Assembly: GCA_914767715.1 (NCBI GenBank)
Contig: OU612072.1
Coordinates: 13,516,001 to 13,580,000, forward strand
Length of the DNA stretch: 64,000 bases
Direction: 5' to 3'
DNA from: Membranipora membranacea
Taxonomy: Eukaryota; Bryozoa; Gymnolaemata; Cheilostomatida; Membraniporidae
This document shows positions 35,690-48,529 of this stretch, piece by piece (within the stretch, counting starts at the first letter, position 1; each line of letters begins with the position of its first letter). The position numbers and the translations under genes were made by a program. The notes below the pieces were generated by a model that was given only the letters and a program-made list of their open reading frames with translations, ran no database searches and was not told the DNA's origin.

Positions 35690-38600
35690 AGTACCAATCT
35701 AGGTATAATAGCAAGTCATGATCCGAATATTTTTGGTTTGTGACATTGGGTTCGGACTTTGTCTAGCTCTCTTGAATTCTAAATATGGATGCAATATCAA
35801 ATTGATTTAGCCGCATTTTATTGTGAGTTGTGAAGAAAAGAGCTGTGTGGTAATATGAACGCAAATTCCATGACCTTCGTAAATTCCTACCAGGAACTCA
35901 GAATGTTTGATATGTCTTGGCTGCATCAAAACTTAATTGAATTTAAAGCTGAGGCGAGAACAAGCATAAAGGTTGATTAGTTCTGAACTTGGGACACACC
36001 AGAAATAGACCAAGTTTTGATAAGGCTACAATATTTTAGGGGACACATTCCACTATTGATTCAGTTTGATGAGGAAGTTGTTTTTCAATTAGGTTTTGTT
36101 ATGCCATTTAGATAATGAATATAACCGCATGCTGGTTTTGATGGTACCTCAATATCAGACTCACCCATGTCATTTTACAAATTCCTTTAATAAAAGGAAT
36201 CAAATCAACACGGAAAAATTGTCATGTCATCAATATTTCCCTCAGACTACTTTGTGACCATTTGGCAAATTAATGAGCTGCCTTAGACCTGATATTAAGG
36301 TATTGCTTGCCTCAGGTCAATTTTGATCTAAATTTTATGAATTAATTCGATAAGATATATACGTCAGTGTAATACTCTCAAGCTAACCCACAAGTCATGA
36401 TAATTTGGATATCAGAATCATTCAGCCTACTTGCTCGTTCTCGTCTGAGCTTTAAAATTATTTTTATTTAAATGCAGCCCATGACAAGTCAAACATAATA
36501 AGTTCCTGTTGGGGCTTTATTAAGGTCATGAAGAATACGTTCATAATGCCAGGCAGCTTTTTCATCATAACATAACATCATAACATGTGTACTAGATCAA
36601 TTGGAAGTTGATCACACCGATATAAAAAAATCAAGATTTTTACATACTTAAGCTGACAAAGTCCGAACCCAATGTCACAAACTCAAAATTTTCAGATCAG
36701 GCTCCAGACGAACTTATGGCTCTAGGCTCTAGGATCTAGGCTCTAGGCAACCACCCATCAAGTGACCTTGCACAGTTAAATATCTTCAATTATAACAAGA
36801 GATCAGGAGGGGGAATTGTGACGTTTCTCTTAGTCTGTGGTAAGCACAGACTGGCAAAAGTAACCACCAACTGCTGCTAAATTTGATCTCAATTTATTTG
36901 TGCTTGTTTCTATATTAAGCAAGAGGTAATTAGATCCAAAAGGTCATAAGGATGAAAATCTATAACAGCTGGAATGTATTTTCCTCAGTGATCAGAAATA
37001 AAATAGTGGATCCCTGAAACTTTACTACTGGATGTCACACTGAATGACGCTTAGCCAAATGTAAGATATTTGTGGCAAAAGAGGCTGCTCAAATAAATAC
37101 TGTGCACTTTGAGAAAATTAGGATACAAACCATAATCATGTATCAACGCTGAAGTTTCTATTTACTATCAGAACTAGCAATTTTAGTGACTGTAATGGTT
37201 AAGCTCGAGAGTATTACATTGACATATATAACTAACCGATTTGCTTTCCTACATAAAATTTTAGTTTACAATCGACCTAAGATAAGCAATACCTCAACAT
37301 CAGGTCTACGGCAGCTCATTCATTCGCTTGTGCTTACCAATAAAATAAAATCTTAGGCACCCCGATCATTCTGAAAATTAAATATTGATATTTTGAAAAG
37401 TTGATGTTTCTGCTTTTACGTCTGTATGTCTGTAAGTATATTGAAGAATGACCTTCCCTCAGTAAGGTCAAAAACAAGCTTATAACTGGTCCCTCTCTCT
37501 CTCTCTCTCTCTCATCTTATCTGTCAGGATCAAATACGAGGAAAACTCACTTGCCTCCTCAAATTGAGCAACAAAACAATATTTGATTTGAATAACACCC
37601 CTGCGTGTCTCGTAGCCTATTGAACTTTCATCTGACAAAGATCTAAGTTTCAGTTTTTCAGCTCTTTTCTTACATACTTCAAGACGATCACAATTCATTC
37701 ATGGTGTGACTTCATTCTCCTAGTTTCCAAAACTGCTGTTGATTTTCCCTCTTTACAAGTTTGTTATGATTCATTTGTAACCGCAGTGATCTTTTTTTCT
37801 AGTTTTGATGGCAAAGAAAATCTTGATGAACAAGTTATCCTGTATTATTTACCTACATTTACCTGTAACAGAGTGCTGGTCATGGATTTGAAAATAATAC
37901 CCATCAAATACAATGTGGCAGCAATGCATCACTCATATCTCGATTCATCAAAGCTAATAATATACCTATAACAATTAACAACCCATTATAATGCTGAACT
38001 CCATTCATAAAATGAAATACTTGGAACTACTTGATTATAATTGCAAAATTATCAAAGATACCTTCATAAAACTTTTCATGATTATCTCTAGACATGAAGA
38101 AATTGTACAGTTGATTTAGATTATCTAACAAGCCGAGCACATCAAATAAGCTGGGTAAGTAGTTTGAAATATCTATGAAACGCTAATGGTATCAGGATAA
38201 GATATTCACAGAGAATGGCAGATTTTACTACAAGTTAAAAATTTGTTATGGGAGATTAATTTTGGAAAAATTGTCCACCCCCATTTTACAATAAGTAAAT
38301 TTATCAGAACCCCCCCCCCCCCCTCTTTGTGATTCCTGTACAAAAAAAACATTAATATCACTTCTACTAGATTATCTATGAAAATCAGCTTTTACAATTT
38401 TACATGAACTTTGACCCCAGGATCCCCGACTATAAAGTATAAGTTGTTAGAGGGAAGTATTATTGACATGAAAATTTTTCTTTGTTGATTTGGTTCCTTC
38501 TTTTCAAGGAATTTGTTAAATTATATAGCGAGTCTTAGGAACCAGCAAAACCAGCATGTGATCCAATATATTATCAAAATGGCAAAACAAAACCAATTTG

Positions 38601-39240
38601 GATAATATAAGCAAACTTCCTCATCAAACTGAATCGTAAGTGAAACATGTTCACTAAAATATTATACCCTGATCAAAACTTAGTCTATTTCAGATATGGC
38701 CCAAGTCCTCTCCTCAGCTTTAGATTTAATTAAGTTTTGAGGCAGCCCAGACAAATCAAACATTTTAAGTTCCTGGTAGGACTTTATGAAGGTTATAAAA
38801 AATGCGTTTATATTGACAGTCAGTTTTGTTCCTCACAACTCACAATAACATGCATGCTAAATCAATCTGAATTTGATCTTGCATCCATATTAAAAGTTTG
38901 GAACCAGGAAAACCAGCATTTGATGCAATTCATTATCCAAATAACAAAACAAAACCTAATTGAAAAACAACTTCCTCATCAAACTGAATTAAAACGGGAA
39001 TATGTCCCCTTAAACATTAACCACTTGGTCTAATTGTGGTATGGCCTAAGTTCAGAACTAATCAGCCTACATGTTTTTCTCGCCTAAACTTTAAATTCAA
39101 TTAAATTCAAATGCAGCCCAGACAAATCAAATATACTTAGTTCCTTGTGGGTCTTTATGCAGGTCGTGAAAAATGGGTTCATATTGCCAGTCAGCTTTTT
39201 TCATCGTAACAGCTTAATTTAATTAATTTTTGAGGCAGCT
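35690..39240. repeat. Inverted repeat upstream of cysteine-rich gene 2
   Basis: The left portion (35690-36390) is an inverted copy of parts of the right portion: 36280-36380 pairs with about 37195-37320, and 35880-36130 with 38570-38830 and again with 38930-39190. It corresponds to the larger inverted repeat at 25800-30870 but has lost most of the left arm. Confidence 0.6.
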
Positions 39241-39287
39241 CAGATAAATATAACTATCATTGAGAAACAAGACTTGCACTCACCCAA

Positions 39288-39336
39288 TAGTTTCCTTCTC
39301 AGATGAACTATGAACTTGAATACTTGGTATAAAAAT
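39288..39336 (+). promoter_or_regulatory. Core promoter of cysteine-rich gene 2
   Basis: TATAAAAA at 39329, 73 bp before the ATG, and the shared block TAGTTTCCTTCTCAGATG at 39288-39305, identical to that of gene 1. Confidence 0.6.
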
Positions 39337-39401
39337 GAGGCATCATCCTAGGCGCTCACAAACAAATCTATCTCAAAACAGAATTAACTGAATTTTCCAG
39401 A

Positions 39402-40515
39402 ATGAGGTCACATCTTCTTCTTCTTGTATTTTCTCTCATTGCGGGTGGGTTTTGCAGCTTCCCTACCTGCATCTTATTGCACTGATTTGAAGTGGTGCTG
39501 TAATTCACTTTGAGTCAGTTATAGACAGCTGTCTTGTTCACATAAGGTTAAAGTTTTGATGTAAGAAGATAACACAAACTAGGCGTCACAGGCAATTTCT
39601 CGTCAAAAGTCCCAAAATCTGGACATGAAAAGACTTTGTGTTTTATTGACCGAACAAAAATTCTTTCTAGCAGCCGTGTTGATCATTGAACTTGACAATA
39701 ACTCTGTTTTACAGTTTCCGTGGCTAACATTTGGGATACGCGGCGGCGAATGTGGGAGGAGGAGCGAAGAATTACAAAGTGCCAGATAGCACTAGAATGT
39801 AAATCAAGCTGTGTACGATGCCAAACGGTCCGTGATAATAGTTCCTGTAAGAGATGCTGCTGTCCGGATCCTTATGGTGAGTCAGATCTGATTGATTTAA
39901 TACTATTTAAGGATTCCCAGCCACTATTGGCGGAATCGATACGTATAAACTCAACCATACTCTCAATAAGAAGCAAAATTATTATCCAGACACTGTGGGT
40001 TAGACAATGATTTAAAAAACAAATTGAGCTAATGTTTAGTTTGATGACAACGAATGCACACTGTCATTGAGATCACACCATTAGAATGTGCATCCCTGAT
40101 CGTTAGATTTAATTTATTATGAGGATCTAACATGTGATCGCCCCTTATTAATGTAATTGGCCACAGGTAGTCACACTTAATTCCTTTTAATTGTATCAAT
40201 TGGCCAATGACAGCTGTCTGTATACCAGTCAACCCATATGGCATGGTAATCCGTAGCTTGCAGAAAAGGTTTTTCAACCTTCTCTGCAAGTTATTCTGGA
40301 CTGCTCCATAGATCCATAGAGTTTGTGCTCTGTCCTTTTTACAGAAATTTAATGACATTTAAAGAAAAATCAACAATATCAATGATGTACATGTTCTAGT
40401 GAAACAATCAATATCATCTCTGCCATAAATCTGTGTTGTTTGCATTGTAGATTTTTTTACCGAGTGCTTCCCAACTAGAAGATGCAGCGATACGATCCCA
40501 GCAAACGGTTATTGA
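39402..40515 (+). CDS. Cysteine-rich secreted peptide 2 (three exons)
   Basis: Exons 39402-39444, 39715-39876 and 40451-40515 (stop TGA), with the same phases as the paralogues. Signal peptide MRSHLLLLVFSLIAVSVA, then a charged N-terminal stretch (RRRMWEEERR) and the framework C-x5-C-x3-C-x2-C-x8-C-x2-CCC-x9-C-x5-C. Exon 3 gives ECFPTRRC plus a short C-terminal extension of nine residues. The first donor is GTGGGT and not GTGAGT. Intron 2 (574 bp) carries the same family A-derived insertion as gene 1, and intron 1 has a block near 39560-39660 not seen in gene 1. It is paralogous to gene 1 by position within the duplicated block. No AATAAA is obvious; AATGAA lies near 40606. Function is unknown. 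Confidence 0.75.
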
Positions 40516-41505
40516 TGAAACTTCATGCGAATGATGAGACGGTTATGAATGAAATTATCTGCAATTTTGTTCAACGCTGCTTATAATGTACTGTCAATCT
40601 GATAAATGAAAATACAAATTTCACAGCTTGATAAACATTGTTTAAAATTTTATTTCTTATCCCAAGAAACACTACAGTGGCGTCATCAAAGTTAGTGAAT
40701 ACGTTACCCCACAAGGAGTTGAAATTATAATTCTTTTCTGCTGTGGTCAATTGCCTGTTTCAGATGTGTAGGAAAGCCACATACAACCTGCTGTCAAGAT
40801 CGATGTCATTGTAACTTTATAGTAGAATTATATCTATCTGAATTGGGCTGAGATATTTAAAAAAAAAATTTATTTTTTCTTCAGGAATATGTATATACAA
40901 GTAAGCAAGCTGCAAGCTCCAAAAACAGTCTAACTAAGAGTTCACATCAGACTTGTCCAGGATTTCATTTTATTTCTGTTGTTTGCCTGCATTTGTCTAT
41001 TTTCTACTAAGCTGGCAGTGACCTGAGACTTAAATTGTCTGGACGCATCAATAATAAGAATACACACAGCCTTGGCCTCAAACTGCATCAAATATGAATT
41101 CAAGGTAGATGAGTCAAGCTATGAAAAGCAACACCTAGATAAGTACTTCTGTATTTTGTGGAGCAAATTAGCAGTTGCTAACCACTGATATTTAAATTCA
41201 TGGATTGAGGGAACATATCTGACCCTTAGCAAGCATAAAAAAAGAGAAAATCTCGACAGTCTGTCCACCAGATTCTGATTTCTCTCCTCAGCAGTCTAAA
41301 ATAGAATGGTGGCATTACTAATCAGTAAAACCAGGTACATGCCATGACAAACTTTCAATTGAATCTCAGTATTTCTGTACACTTATATGAATTTCCGTCA
41401 GTCAATTTTTGTGACTAGCTCTATCCGGAATGATGAGTCGTATTATTTTGTGAGTCAACAACAGCCTGAATACTTAAACTGTTTACAACCAGGAGAGAGG
41501 TTTTT

Positions 41506-41630
41506 CCTAGAACAAGTTTGATCCTCTATGGTGGCGGTGAGATATTGCAAAAGACGGGTATTGAGGCGCCACGGTACCTGACTTTTGCAATATCCTTCCG
41601 CCAACCCAGATGAAAGAAACTTGTCCTAGG
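41506..41630. mobile_element. Foldback element with CCTAGAACAAG ends
   Basis: Inverted ends CCTAGAACAAGTTT and AAACTTGTCCTAGG, with inner arms GGCGG-GATATTGCAAAAG and the complement. The same insertion, with a 17-bp internal deletion, sits at the homologous place in block 3 (51122-51230). It therefore predates that duplication. Confidence 0.75.
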
Positions 41631-41856
41631 TTATTTCCTATATCTATGCAAACAGAAAAACACCAATGGCTCAATTCCATCATCATCATGACCTACAGCT
41701 TGTAGATATCATACCTGCAATTTACACAGATTAGTATGATTGTTCTACACCATGAGAGGTATAGCACTATCCCTGTAATGTCTGTTGAAGGGGCTTCTGA
41801 GCCACTTTATAATAAAAAAAATGAATAAAATTATTTGGATAGGTTCGAAGTTTTAT

Positions 41857-42289
41857 TTATTTATTTGTTTAAAGAGGTTTTCTAGAAGATTTACAGATAA
41901 CAGAGTAGTTAAAAAGTAACTTGTTGACCTCTTCACACAGTTAAATACACACAAAAAAAGGGGGTTATACATAAATAAATGACGATGTTCTAGAAATGGG
42001 AAAGTAAGTTATATATGGGTTTATAGAAATAGAAAATGATATATATATAAAATTATTGTTCTTGTCACGATCATTATCAAAAGTATTAGTTAAAAGATAG
42101 TAGACTGTCAGCCGTTTTGCATTTCAGTCCGTAATTGTGCAGCAGATTTAAGAGAGCTGTTTTGCCAAAATGTGTCCTAAAAGAAGGTTTTATTACTGAA
42201 CATTTACTTCTAAGGGAGCATTGGTGTTTATTGGACTTTTGCACCAGGTGAAGAATATGCTTTGATGCTTTATTTTTGAACAATTTTTT
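41857..42289 (-). mobile_element. LINE (non-LTR retrotransposon) 3' fragment
   Basis: About 430 bp on the minus strand. It encodes the end of a reverse-transcriptase ORF (motif VIKPSFRTHFGKTALLNLL, similar to the RT-x-x-GK C-terminal region of CR1/jockey-type LINEs) and finishes in a (TTTAT)n-like tail, seen as TTTATTTATTTATTTGTT at the left edge. The homologous site in block 3 (51474-51488) lacks it, with a few bases replaced. Confidence 0.65.
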
Positions 42290-44041
42290 ATGTTCATCAA
42301 TGTGAAATTGTGTAACTCACCATCAAAACTCTAAACTCAATTTTGTCTAGTTGATCTCTGCAAAAAAAATGGAATCCTTCCGCGCTGGAGAGAAAACCTG
42401 AATCTGGCATCATGACCTTATTCACTACTTCCGGTGTGTTGTTACTTCTTCTGACAGTTGAACAATATTTCTTACATTGGCAAACGTCGTAACTCAACAA
42501 AAATGCCGAGTTGTCTTCTTATTTGATACAAATTGGTGATGATGATATGTTGAGAGATGTAGATAGAAGCATACGAACTTCAAAACACGATGGGGAATTG
42601 AATATCCATGTTATGTTTTGTGCTACGGATAATTGTTGAGTATTTTTCAGGTTATTTGAATCATTTTTGTTTGTGAATGCAACACAGACCATCAAAGGTA
42701 GCTACATTTGGCGTCATTTTTCCATGGCAAACAACAAACCAAACAAGCTGTCAACAGACATGGCACTGCGTATCATTTTGCTCAAAATTCAATAGTTCAA
42801 GCTATCAAAACCTTGTACCAACCCTCTGACCATGCAGAAGTACACAGGGAGGTATTGAGTTGATATTCAGACCGAGGTGAATGGGGGGGGGGGGGGGAGA
42901 GCGCTACATATAGGGTAATGAATAGATATGTACATAGCAGTTACATATAAATGGCATACTCATTGATGGAAGGGCCATCTTTGAACCCCCTAATAATCAT
43001 CACTTTGACAGATAGGGTAGCATGAATTAAACGAAGGCCACTTCAGATGCCTAATGACCTGATGTTTAGATGATCATGATATTATGTTGAGAAAATTTTG
43101 CTACAAACGTTGCCAGATTTTCCAGGAGTCAGAATTGTTGAAATGAGACGTGTCATACATTGTTATGACTATGTGAACAGAGTACGCTGTATTTGAGACC
43201 TTTTTCAACCACAATACATCTAGATTGCCAAACAAATTGTTTCAGAATGAGAAAACCTCCATTCTCTTGCTGAGGCTTGAACAAGAATGTAGGCTGATAA
43301 GTTCTGAACAAGGAATAGACCAAGTTTTGATAAGGGTAGAATATTTTAGGGGATGACATGTTCCAGTTTTGATTCAGATTGATGAGGAAGTTCAACAATG
43401 TAATTCAATTTGGTTTTGCTATACCATTTTGATAATGAATTACATCGCATGCTGGTTTTGCTGGTTCCTCAATAACAGACTTGCCAATCATTTTAAAAAT
43501 TTCTTGAAGAGAAGAAACATGATCAACTGGGAAAATTGTCATGACATCAATATTTCCCTTAACTACTTTGTGAACAATTAGCATCTTTTACTCAATAGTC
43601 GAGGGTCCCAGGGTCCAAACTCATGTTAAATGTGTAAAAGCTGATTTTCTTACATAAATTAGTAGAAGTGTTTAATTTCTTTACCCCACGCTCGAAACAG
43701 GAATCACAAGTGGGGTTTAGTTAAATTTTATTATTGTAAAAAGGGGAGGGGACAATTTTTCTAAAATCAACCTCCCAGATAAATATCTTTAAATTGTGGT
43801 AAAATTTGTCATAGTTTAATCAAGGAGTTAAATACTTTAACTCCTTAGTTTAATTTAGTTTGATTATCAAGTCCAATATTACCATGTGATAATAACAATG
43901 GATTCCGTGGTGCACTGAGTTAAAACAGTACTTAATAATCATCTAGCTTACAAAAAAATTGGTGTCACGGTATGATATGAATTTTTTTAAAGTCTTAAGT
44001 ATTTATTTTAATGTTTATGGGTCCAACAATATTCAGAAGTA

Positions 44042-45801
44042 GGCCAGAAGCAGCCTAGCAATAACTGCTCTATAAGATATGGCACGGACAACTTTTGATG
44101 GCAGGAAACTGATCGCATATTATACTTCATTGACGTTTCTTCTGTAAAATTCACCGGGTGTATCCAGTTGTAGTGGTCATATTTAGAAATTAAAAGGGGA
44201 TTTGTTTTTGTATTATATGTTTGGGGACATAACTCCTATTCTGTGTAATCCTACTAATCTAACCTTCAGGGAATTCCAGGTTGAAACTGCATTGTGGGGA
44301 ATTTGTTGACTTGCCAATTTATTTATTTAATAAAAGGTGTTTCTAGGGTGAAACAACGTGCTGGATCCAAAATTAAGGGTGTACCCAGTTGTAGCGATCA
44401 TGTCAGCAGCAGCATATCCTCATTTCTTCTAAAAATTACTTTTAATGAGTGAAATATTAAGAGTTTGAATAAAAGGTGTTTCAAGGATATAACAACGTGC
44501 TGAATATGAAAAAAATATGGGTGTAACCTAGAACAAGTTTGGTCCATTTGCCTGCATTTCGAGTGGCTCCCGATCCTGGTCACGCCGTCTAGTGTACCAA
44601 ATCATAGCAATCATGTCAGCGGAAGACCGGCAGTGCGGCAGCATATCGCAATTTTTCTCAAAATCGCTGATAATAAGTGAAATGTTGCGAGTTGAAAACA
44701 GGGTATATCTAGGGTAGAACAACGTGCTGAATCCAAAACTGAGAGTGTACCCGGTTGTAGCAATCATGTCAGCGGCAGCGCGGCAGCATACCTGCAATTT
44801 TCGTCACAATCGGTGAGGTAAGTGAAATGTTAAGTGATTAATATGGTCAGCAGGAAACATGACTATATGTATGATTTTACCAAGATATTCTATCACATCA
44901 TTTTAAAAGGTGGTCAGCGACAGCACTACATCTCAACGAGAACAAGACAAAAAGCAGCCTAGACGTAAGAGTGCTCAAAACATGATAGCGTGAGACAAAT
45001 TTGGTGTAGGAAAAAAGTGTGTACCGAGTTGAAAAGGTCAGCCGCAGCGACAGCATATCCAAAATATTCACACTATTGATATGTGATTAGTGGGAAGTCA
45101 AGAGTTTGATGCAGTAGGCACAATTCAAGACTATAGTCCTGGGTTCTACATAGTATATGTTTTATCATTGCATGAGGTGGTTGGTTAGAGACAGCGCTAC
45201 CGCATATCCCCGTATCATTTCATTAGCATGGTAGGAAAGTATGCGAAGCTGGCATATCTAAGTTTTTCAGACTCTGACAGTTGGGTTTCTTTCTGAAAAG
45301 TGAGGCACTCATTGAACTCTTTGCTCATGTGTTATGCAAAAGATATCCAGCCGAAAAATGACATAAGAGGCAATTGAAACATCAAAAATGTTGTTTGTAA
45401 TTGCCCCATACAATATCATACTAGTCCCATAAGAAGTTTGACATAGTTCAATTGCAATTTTTCAATGCTGGTGCTGGTGCTCAGTGCTGATCTAACACGA
45501 GCAGACTTCTCTACAAGTTTACTTGGTGAATTAATTGCCATGTCAACAAAATCCCACAATGCAATTTAAACCTGGTGATTAGATTATCTAGATTAAACAG
45601 AATAGGAGTTATTTCCCCACACATATAATGCCTAAACAAAACACCTTTTAATTTCTAAATATGACCACTACAACTGGGTACACCCGGTGAATTTACAGAA
45701 CATATAGAAGTACAGAAATACAGAAGTATAAAACGTGATCAGTATCCTGCCATCAAATGCTGACCATGCCATAACAACTTATGCTATAGCTGCTTCTGGC
45801 C
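44042..45801. mobile_element. 1760-bp foldback transposon-like element with long TIRs
   Basis: Terminal inverted repeats of about 280 bp start GGCCAGAAGCAGC and end GCTGCTTCTGGCC. Flanks are CAGAAGTA (44034-44041) and CAAAGTA (45802-45808), a probable 8-bp target duplication. Blocks 1 (25631) and 2 (35686) have the uninterrupted site CAGAAGTA or CAGGAGTA. The interior has degenerate tandem units of about 139 bp marked by AACAACGTGCTG (44352, 44491, 44718) and a half family B element (44527-44590). No transposase ORF is present. Confidence 0.75.
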
Positions 45802-46468
45802 CAAAGTACTAATCTAGGTTCAAGAGCGAATCGTGATCAAGAAATTTTGCATTTGTGATACTGGGTTCAAACTTTGTCAGTTCAAGTGCCTATTTATCTT
45901 GAATTTATTATATTGGTGCAAGACTTAATTCAATTTGATGTAGCATGCTTGTTTTTGTGAGTTGTGATGAAAAAGATTGGTGGCAATCTGCACCCATTTT
46001 TCATGGCCTTCATAAAGTCCCACCAGGAACTTAAGAATGTTTAATTTATCTGGGCTGTTATTGAGGAACCAGAAAAACCGCTATTCATTATCAAAATGGC
46101 ATAACAAAGTCAAATTGAAGAACATTGGCAAACTTCCTCATCAAATTAAATAAAAAATGGAACATGTCCCCTAAAATATTATACCCTTATCAAAACTGTC
46201 TATTTGTGGTATGGCAAAAGTTCAGAACTAATTAGCCTACTTGCTTATTCTTGTCTGAGCTTTAAATTTTTTTTAAATGCAGCCCAGACAAACCAAACAT
46301 TCGGAGTTCCTGGTAGGAATCTATGAAGGTCATAGAATTTGCATTCATATTACAAGTCAGCTTTTTCACATACACAAACATACTGTGTAATAGCTGAACT
46401 ATTTGGCAACTTGGTTGATTCACAATAAGGTTACACAAATTAAAATATTGAATAACTGGGATTCAATA

Positions 46469-46573
46469 CTACCCAAATACCAATGCATGTTAAAGACAGG
46501 CAGTTACCTATGATTAAGTTTTGTTAGATTTGCATGCAACTTTATCATGAGTCATTGCCTGACTATAACATGA
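46469..46573. mobile_element. Shortened family C MITE
   Basis: Keeps both ends (CTACCCAAATACCAATGCATG and TGCCTGACTATAACATG) but has lost the central 270 bp present in the copies at 23219 and 32302. Confidence 0.55.
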
Positions 46574-46579
46574 ATCAAA

Positions 46580-48520
46580 AGCGAGAGCTGGCTGTTTGTT
46601 TGAACTAGATTTTCTCAGTTTTGTTTCACTCCATATTTATTTTAGGCCTTTCTTGAAAATATCATGTCAACACCATGTCACACTTTATATATCCCAATTT
46701 GAGATGTACAATCATCCCTTTCAGTATGTCAAACCAGGCTGAGTCTATGCAAGCCTAAACTTAGCTTCAAATCATAACTTGCATCGGGCCATGAAATTTA
46801 TTATAAAGTTGTAAATGTATTTGTACAAAAATTAATGTATATCTCTAAATGCTAGCTGGTGCTAGTATTTGGTTGTATATTTATACGGGACAAAGTATGA
46901 AGACTCGATTGCGCTGTTGTTATTGGGCATCTTTAACCACCCTGTCTAATTCAGCAAATAAGTTAACTTCCTGTGAAATTAAAATCTATCATAATTAGTA
47001 TGCTGATCATATTATACCTGAATTTATTTGATCTCTCAAGGTTGTCCGGTGGTTGATGTGTATCTTGGCGCTGAATTTAACTTGATCAGGAGACCAAGTA
47101 CATGCTGCCCATCAAAAGAGCAACTAACTACCTACCAAACTACCTGGTGTGAATCATTTGGAAAGACAGAAAATCAAAGTCACCATCAGTTGGTTGAAGT
47201 TTAGCCTGAAAGTATTGCTTGCAATAATATTCATTTGTTTAGCCTCTTCCCAGGGCTCCACCAGCTAGTTGAATTTTGCACCTAGCAAACTTTGCATCAG
47301 GGCAAGAAAGCACAAAAACAATTAATATAAACTTGATTGGTAACAAATATCAACGAAAAGGTAGCCTGTCTTGATAAGCTTTGTTTGTTGGGGGGGGGGA
47401 GGGGCAATGCTTGTCAAGACAGGCTACTGACAAGGGTACATGCCATCTTGTATCTGCCTGTCCTACACTTATAAACTTGATCATCATTACAATCATGATC
47501 TTATCGTAGGAAGGATTGCACATCTGATGTGTAAATCTTGTATGTTATAGATAAGATTTCCTTTCTCGGAAACAACATATATTGAGATGGTATGTGTTTT
47601 AGGAGTTTCACTTGGAGTAAGACTATTTGCATACAAAAGAGATTTATCAGTATTTCATCAGCAGCGTAGCATTAAGATGGGTAGTCCCATATCATTTACC
47701 ACAAACAATGAGTACAATTGCCCTTGCAGCATGACATAGCCAAGGTCATGACTGAGGGTGTCGGAAGATCTAGTAAATCTGGCACTTGTAATTCCAGAGG
47801 GCATGAAAAAACTTTCATTTTCCTTCGTGAGATGGGAGTAAAAATAATACTAATTATGGGCTACCTATCACATGTCAATCATAATTGCATTTAGGAGGCA
47901 AAATCTTCATAAATAGTCATAGTAAAGTTTTCCTGACACCAGGTTCGAGAAAGTTCCTATTTGGTTTTGTGTTTGGGACTATTGCATCCCTATGGCATCG
48001 TTTGATGTCACACACCTGGATCATGATGATGACAGGAGATCTGCCAACTATCTAGCATCAGATATTCATTATGTGAAAACATGAATTGTTGCCTATTGAA
48101 TGAATAGATGTATTGAGATGATCAACACTCAACGTTTCATATTGCAGAGAAAAATGAAATTCATGGAACAAGAATGAGAGTCAAGCAGCTACAACTCTAG
48201 CTCAGACTCTGATATGGTAAGCTGCAACAAGTTGTGTTAGTGGTTAAGGGTGTATATAAACTGTCCCTAAAATAGGGCAAGTCTTTGGTAAAAGAAGGTA
48301 AACAAAGTGTAAATAGGACCACCACCTCATCCCCAATTGGTTTTCCTGTACGATACTCCGACAATTTGTGTTGTTGGCAGTTTTCCTGTTTTATTCAGAC
48401 ACGACTACTCCATTCAAAATGCCGCTAGCAACTGATATTTATAAAAAATGCTACCAGCTTATAAAATTTACACAGTACAACTTTACATTACAGAAAGATC
48501 TGGCAGGATTTAATTAATGA
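46580..48520. other. No gene seen; contains a family E MITE (47362-47430)
   Basis: Family E ends TAGCCTGTCTTGATAAGC and GCTTGTCAAGACAGGCTA flank a G11 run. A weak exon-like segment (48148-48214, AG...GTAAGC) has stops in all useful frames. Otherwise nothing is recognised. Confidence 0.45.
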
Positions 48521-48529
48521 TGCTCATTC

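Larger units (their letters stand above)
34075..42600. repeat. Segmental duplication block 2
   Basis: 34075-34960 matches 24726-25600, and 34910-36300 matches 25590-26180 and 42690-43600. 36420-39360 matches 28960-31000, and 40676-41270 matches 32150-33050. 41225-42500 matches 50830-51665 in block 3. Between matches are short tracts such as (CT)n at 37493-37513 and a C14 run at about 38311-38324. Cysteine-rich gene 2 is the only gene seen. Confidence 0.75.

Noticed and set aside
42086-42283. Small gene encoding a basic 65-residue protein (-)
   Set aside because: It is the 3' end of a LINE ORF inserted at a site that is empty in the duplicate block.
48148-48214. Internal exon between TTGCAG and GTAAGC
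   Set aside because: Every frame has an early stop or no partner exon.
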